NCBI GenBank assembly: GCA_024691105.1
Contig: JAILNY010000124.1
Coordinates: 1 to 7,097 of the forward strand
Reading direction: 5' to 3'
Length of the DNA stretch: 7,097 nucleotides
Source: Treponema sp.
Lineage (GTDB): Bacteria > Spirochaetota > Spirochaetia > Treponematales > Treponemataceae
Shown: positions 5,806 to 7,097 of the stretch, in pieces
Layout of the letters: each line of letters starts with the position of its first letter
Position numbering within the stretch: position 1 is the stretch's first letter
The notes under the pieces: generated by a model
The model's database searches: none
The model's input: only the letters and a program-made list of their open reading frames with translations
Told to the model about the DNA's origin: nothing
Made by a program: the position numbers and the translations under genes

Positions 5806-7097
5806 ATTTTCGCTTTCTTATGATTTTATACTCATCTTTATGATGAGTTATGCTAGCTATCAAATCTCTTGCACATAAGTTATTACATAGCTGTAATTCA
5901 TTCTCATTCAGTTTCATGGTAGAATGTGTTCCGTTTTTATCACATAATTCAGAATATGGTTGTCCACAAAGAGTCAAAGTTGCAACTATTTGCTCATTTG
6001 TCAGATTGTTGAATTGAGTATTTAATAATACAATTAACTTTTGGGAATTTTCACTATGCTTCTTAAGAGCATTAGCAATGGTATCAAATGGAATTACGAT
6101 TTTTTCATAAACATTGTTCTTAATAATATATTCAGCAATTTCAGCAAAGAATTTATCATCACTTATTTTATTCCAGGCAGATATTTTTGTTGAGAGAATT
6201 TTATTTTTTAAATAGATAGAAATATCTTTTGAATTAAAACATTTTATTAAATCAGTATCTGAAATTATAGTCTCATTTTCCAAAATCTCCTCGAAATATA
6301 CAGAAATAAAAAGCGGTAAATTGTTTGGTGAAGATTTTTTTATACCATTATAATTATCTATTGAGAAAGTCAAAAGCTTAATTTCAATTAAATTTCTAAT
6401 TTTCTTACTATCAATATTGTAATTTTCAAGTTTTGGATATGGGAATTTACAAATTGCCATCAAATCTATAAATGAGTTAATTTCTAGAGAATCCGATTTT
6501 ATTATAAAGTCATAAAAAGATTTTACAAGTTGATATTTTTCAGATTCATTATCTTCCATTTCCTCATCTGATAAAGGAAAATTTTCTGTAAGATTCTGTA
6601 TATTTTCTTTGTAATTTAAGAAGCTTGTAAGGTGATTAGAAGCTTTATCCATTTTTTCAAAATAAGTAAGTACATTATTCCATGAAGATAAAACTTTATT
6701 ATTTTCAATCAAAGTGCCCCAAATCTGTAATTCTTTTTTTTCTGATTCAGCTTCATAAGTTATAACTTCTGGTAAAGTTGTAATATCTGTAATTTTTACT
6801 TGATTATATTTAATAAGTTTTTCTTTATACTCAATTTTTACATCCTCATTTTTTATGAGAGATATAAAGGTTTCTTCATCTTCGTTGAGATTTTCACCTA
6901 GTGGAAGGAGAATAGATTTTATAATTTCATTTATATTTTTCTTTATATATTCAGTTACATTTTTATTCTTTAGAGTTCTGATTTTTGTCAGATAATCTGA
7001 AATCGTTATATATTCTTCGCTGGATTCCGCATTGATTATTTTTGTAAAATTATTAGTTGTTAGATTATACAGATTATTATCAATAATTATTTTGAAT
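5804..7097 (-). CDS. C-terminal part of a large YobI-like NTPase family protein (5' partial)
   Basis: The frame is open from the window edge to TAG 5806-5804, giving 430 visible residues with the true start beyond 7097. A TTG at 6712 is internal: the sequence before it (EKKELQIWGT, then LIENNKVLSSW) is continuous and of the same composition. The visible part is acidic, lysine- and asparagine-rich and almost entirely helical, with no membrane segment. It shows repeat-like units such as LIENNKVLSSWNNVLTYFE, then LTSFLNYKENI, and later SIYLKNKILSTKISAWNKI. These resemble the helical repeats at the C-terminus of YobI-family P-loop NTPases as I remember them; those proteins are about 1,200 residues with the ATPase domain at the N-terminus. 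The P-loop is not in this window, so the name is tentative. The C-terminus is basic (HHKDEYKIIRKRK). The gene ends 16 bp before hsdS in the same direction, so it probably shares the transcript. It is not an HsdR or HsdM by any motif seen. Confidence 0.5.
   Translation of the reverse strand, partial: FKIIIDNNLYNLTTNNFTKIINAESSEEYITISDYLTKIRTLKNKNVTEYIKKNINEIIKSILLPLGENLNEDEETFISLIKNEDVKIEYKEKLIKYNQVKITDITTLPEVITYEAESEKKELQIWGTLIENNKVLSSWNNVLTYFEKMDKASNHLTSFLNYKENIQNLTENFPLSDEEMEDNESEKYQLVKSFYDFIIKSDSLEINSFIDLMAICKFPYPKLENYNIDSKKIRNLIEIKLLTFSIDNYNGIKKSSPNNLPLFISVYFEEILENETIISDTDLIKCFNSKDISIYLKNKILSTKISAWNKISDDKFFAEIAEYIIKNNVYEKIVIPFDTIANALKKHSENSQKLIVLLNTQFNNLTNEQIVATLTLCGQPYSELCDKNGTHSTMKLNENELQLCNNLCARDLIASITHHKDEYKIIRKRK

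Noticed and set aside
5804..6712. A self-contained 302-residue gene starting at TTG 6712
   Set aside because: The same frame stays open to the window edge with matching composition and motifs across the junction, so TTG 6712 is an internal codon of a larger gene.

Overview
This window is AT-rich throughout, and every well-supported gene lies on the minus strand. It looks like an accessory or defence island from a low-GC bacterium. The HsdS style and base composition would fit a host-associated spirochaete such as Treponema or another gut/oral anaerobe, but nothing seen here fixes the taxon. No tRNA, rRNA or CRISPR array was seen.

The layout is best read in transcription order, from high to low coordinates. 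(1) 7097-5804 holds the last ~430 codons of a large, all-helical protein whose N-terminus lies outside the window; it resembles the C-terminal part of YobI-like P-loop NTPases. (2) 5787-4306 encodes a complete two-TRD type I specificity subunit, HsdS. (3) 4300-1592 encodes a 902-residue superfamily 1 RecD-like helicase/ATPase with a ~500-residue N-terminal extension of unknown function. (4) 1587-667 is a DUF5677-like gene broken by one in-frame stop and two compensating indels. The junctions are tight (16 bp gap, 5 bp gap, 4 bp gap), which points to one operon. No hsdM or hsdR is present, so the modification and restriction subunits, if they exist, lie outside the window, most likely beyond position 7097.

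The remaining ~660 bases hold debris. A second decayed minus-strand reading frame (about 616-215) has an LPE-type motif reminiscent of polymorphic-toxin nucleases, and a perfect extended -10 sequence lies just upstream of it. Positions 48-193 carry short direct repeats spaced in multiples of about 22 bp, resembling the repeated ends of IS21-type elements. A plus-strand promoter-like sequence at 232-259 is followed by two hairpins and a T-tract, so a ~65-nt RNA is possible.

The most notable aspect is the combination of a YobI-like NTPase, HsdS, a RecD-like helicase with a large unknown N-terminal domain, and a DUF5677-like protein in one apparent operon. This would be a type I restriction locus carrying extra NTPase and helicase modules. 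That joint function is inferred from neighbourhood alone. HsdS carries long internal direct repeats that could allow in-frame loss or swapping of a recognition domain.
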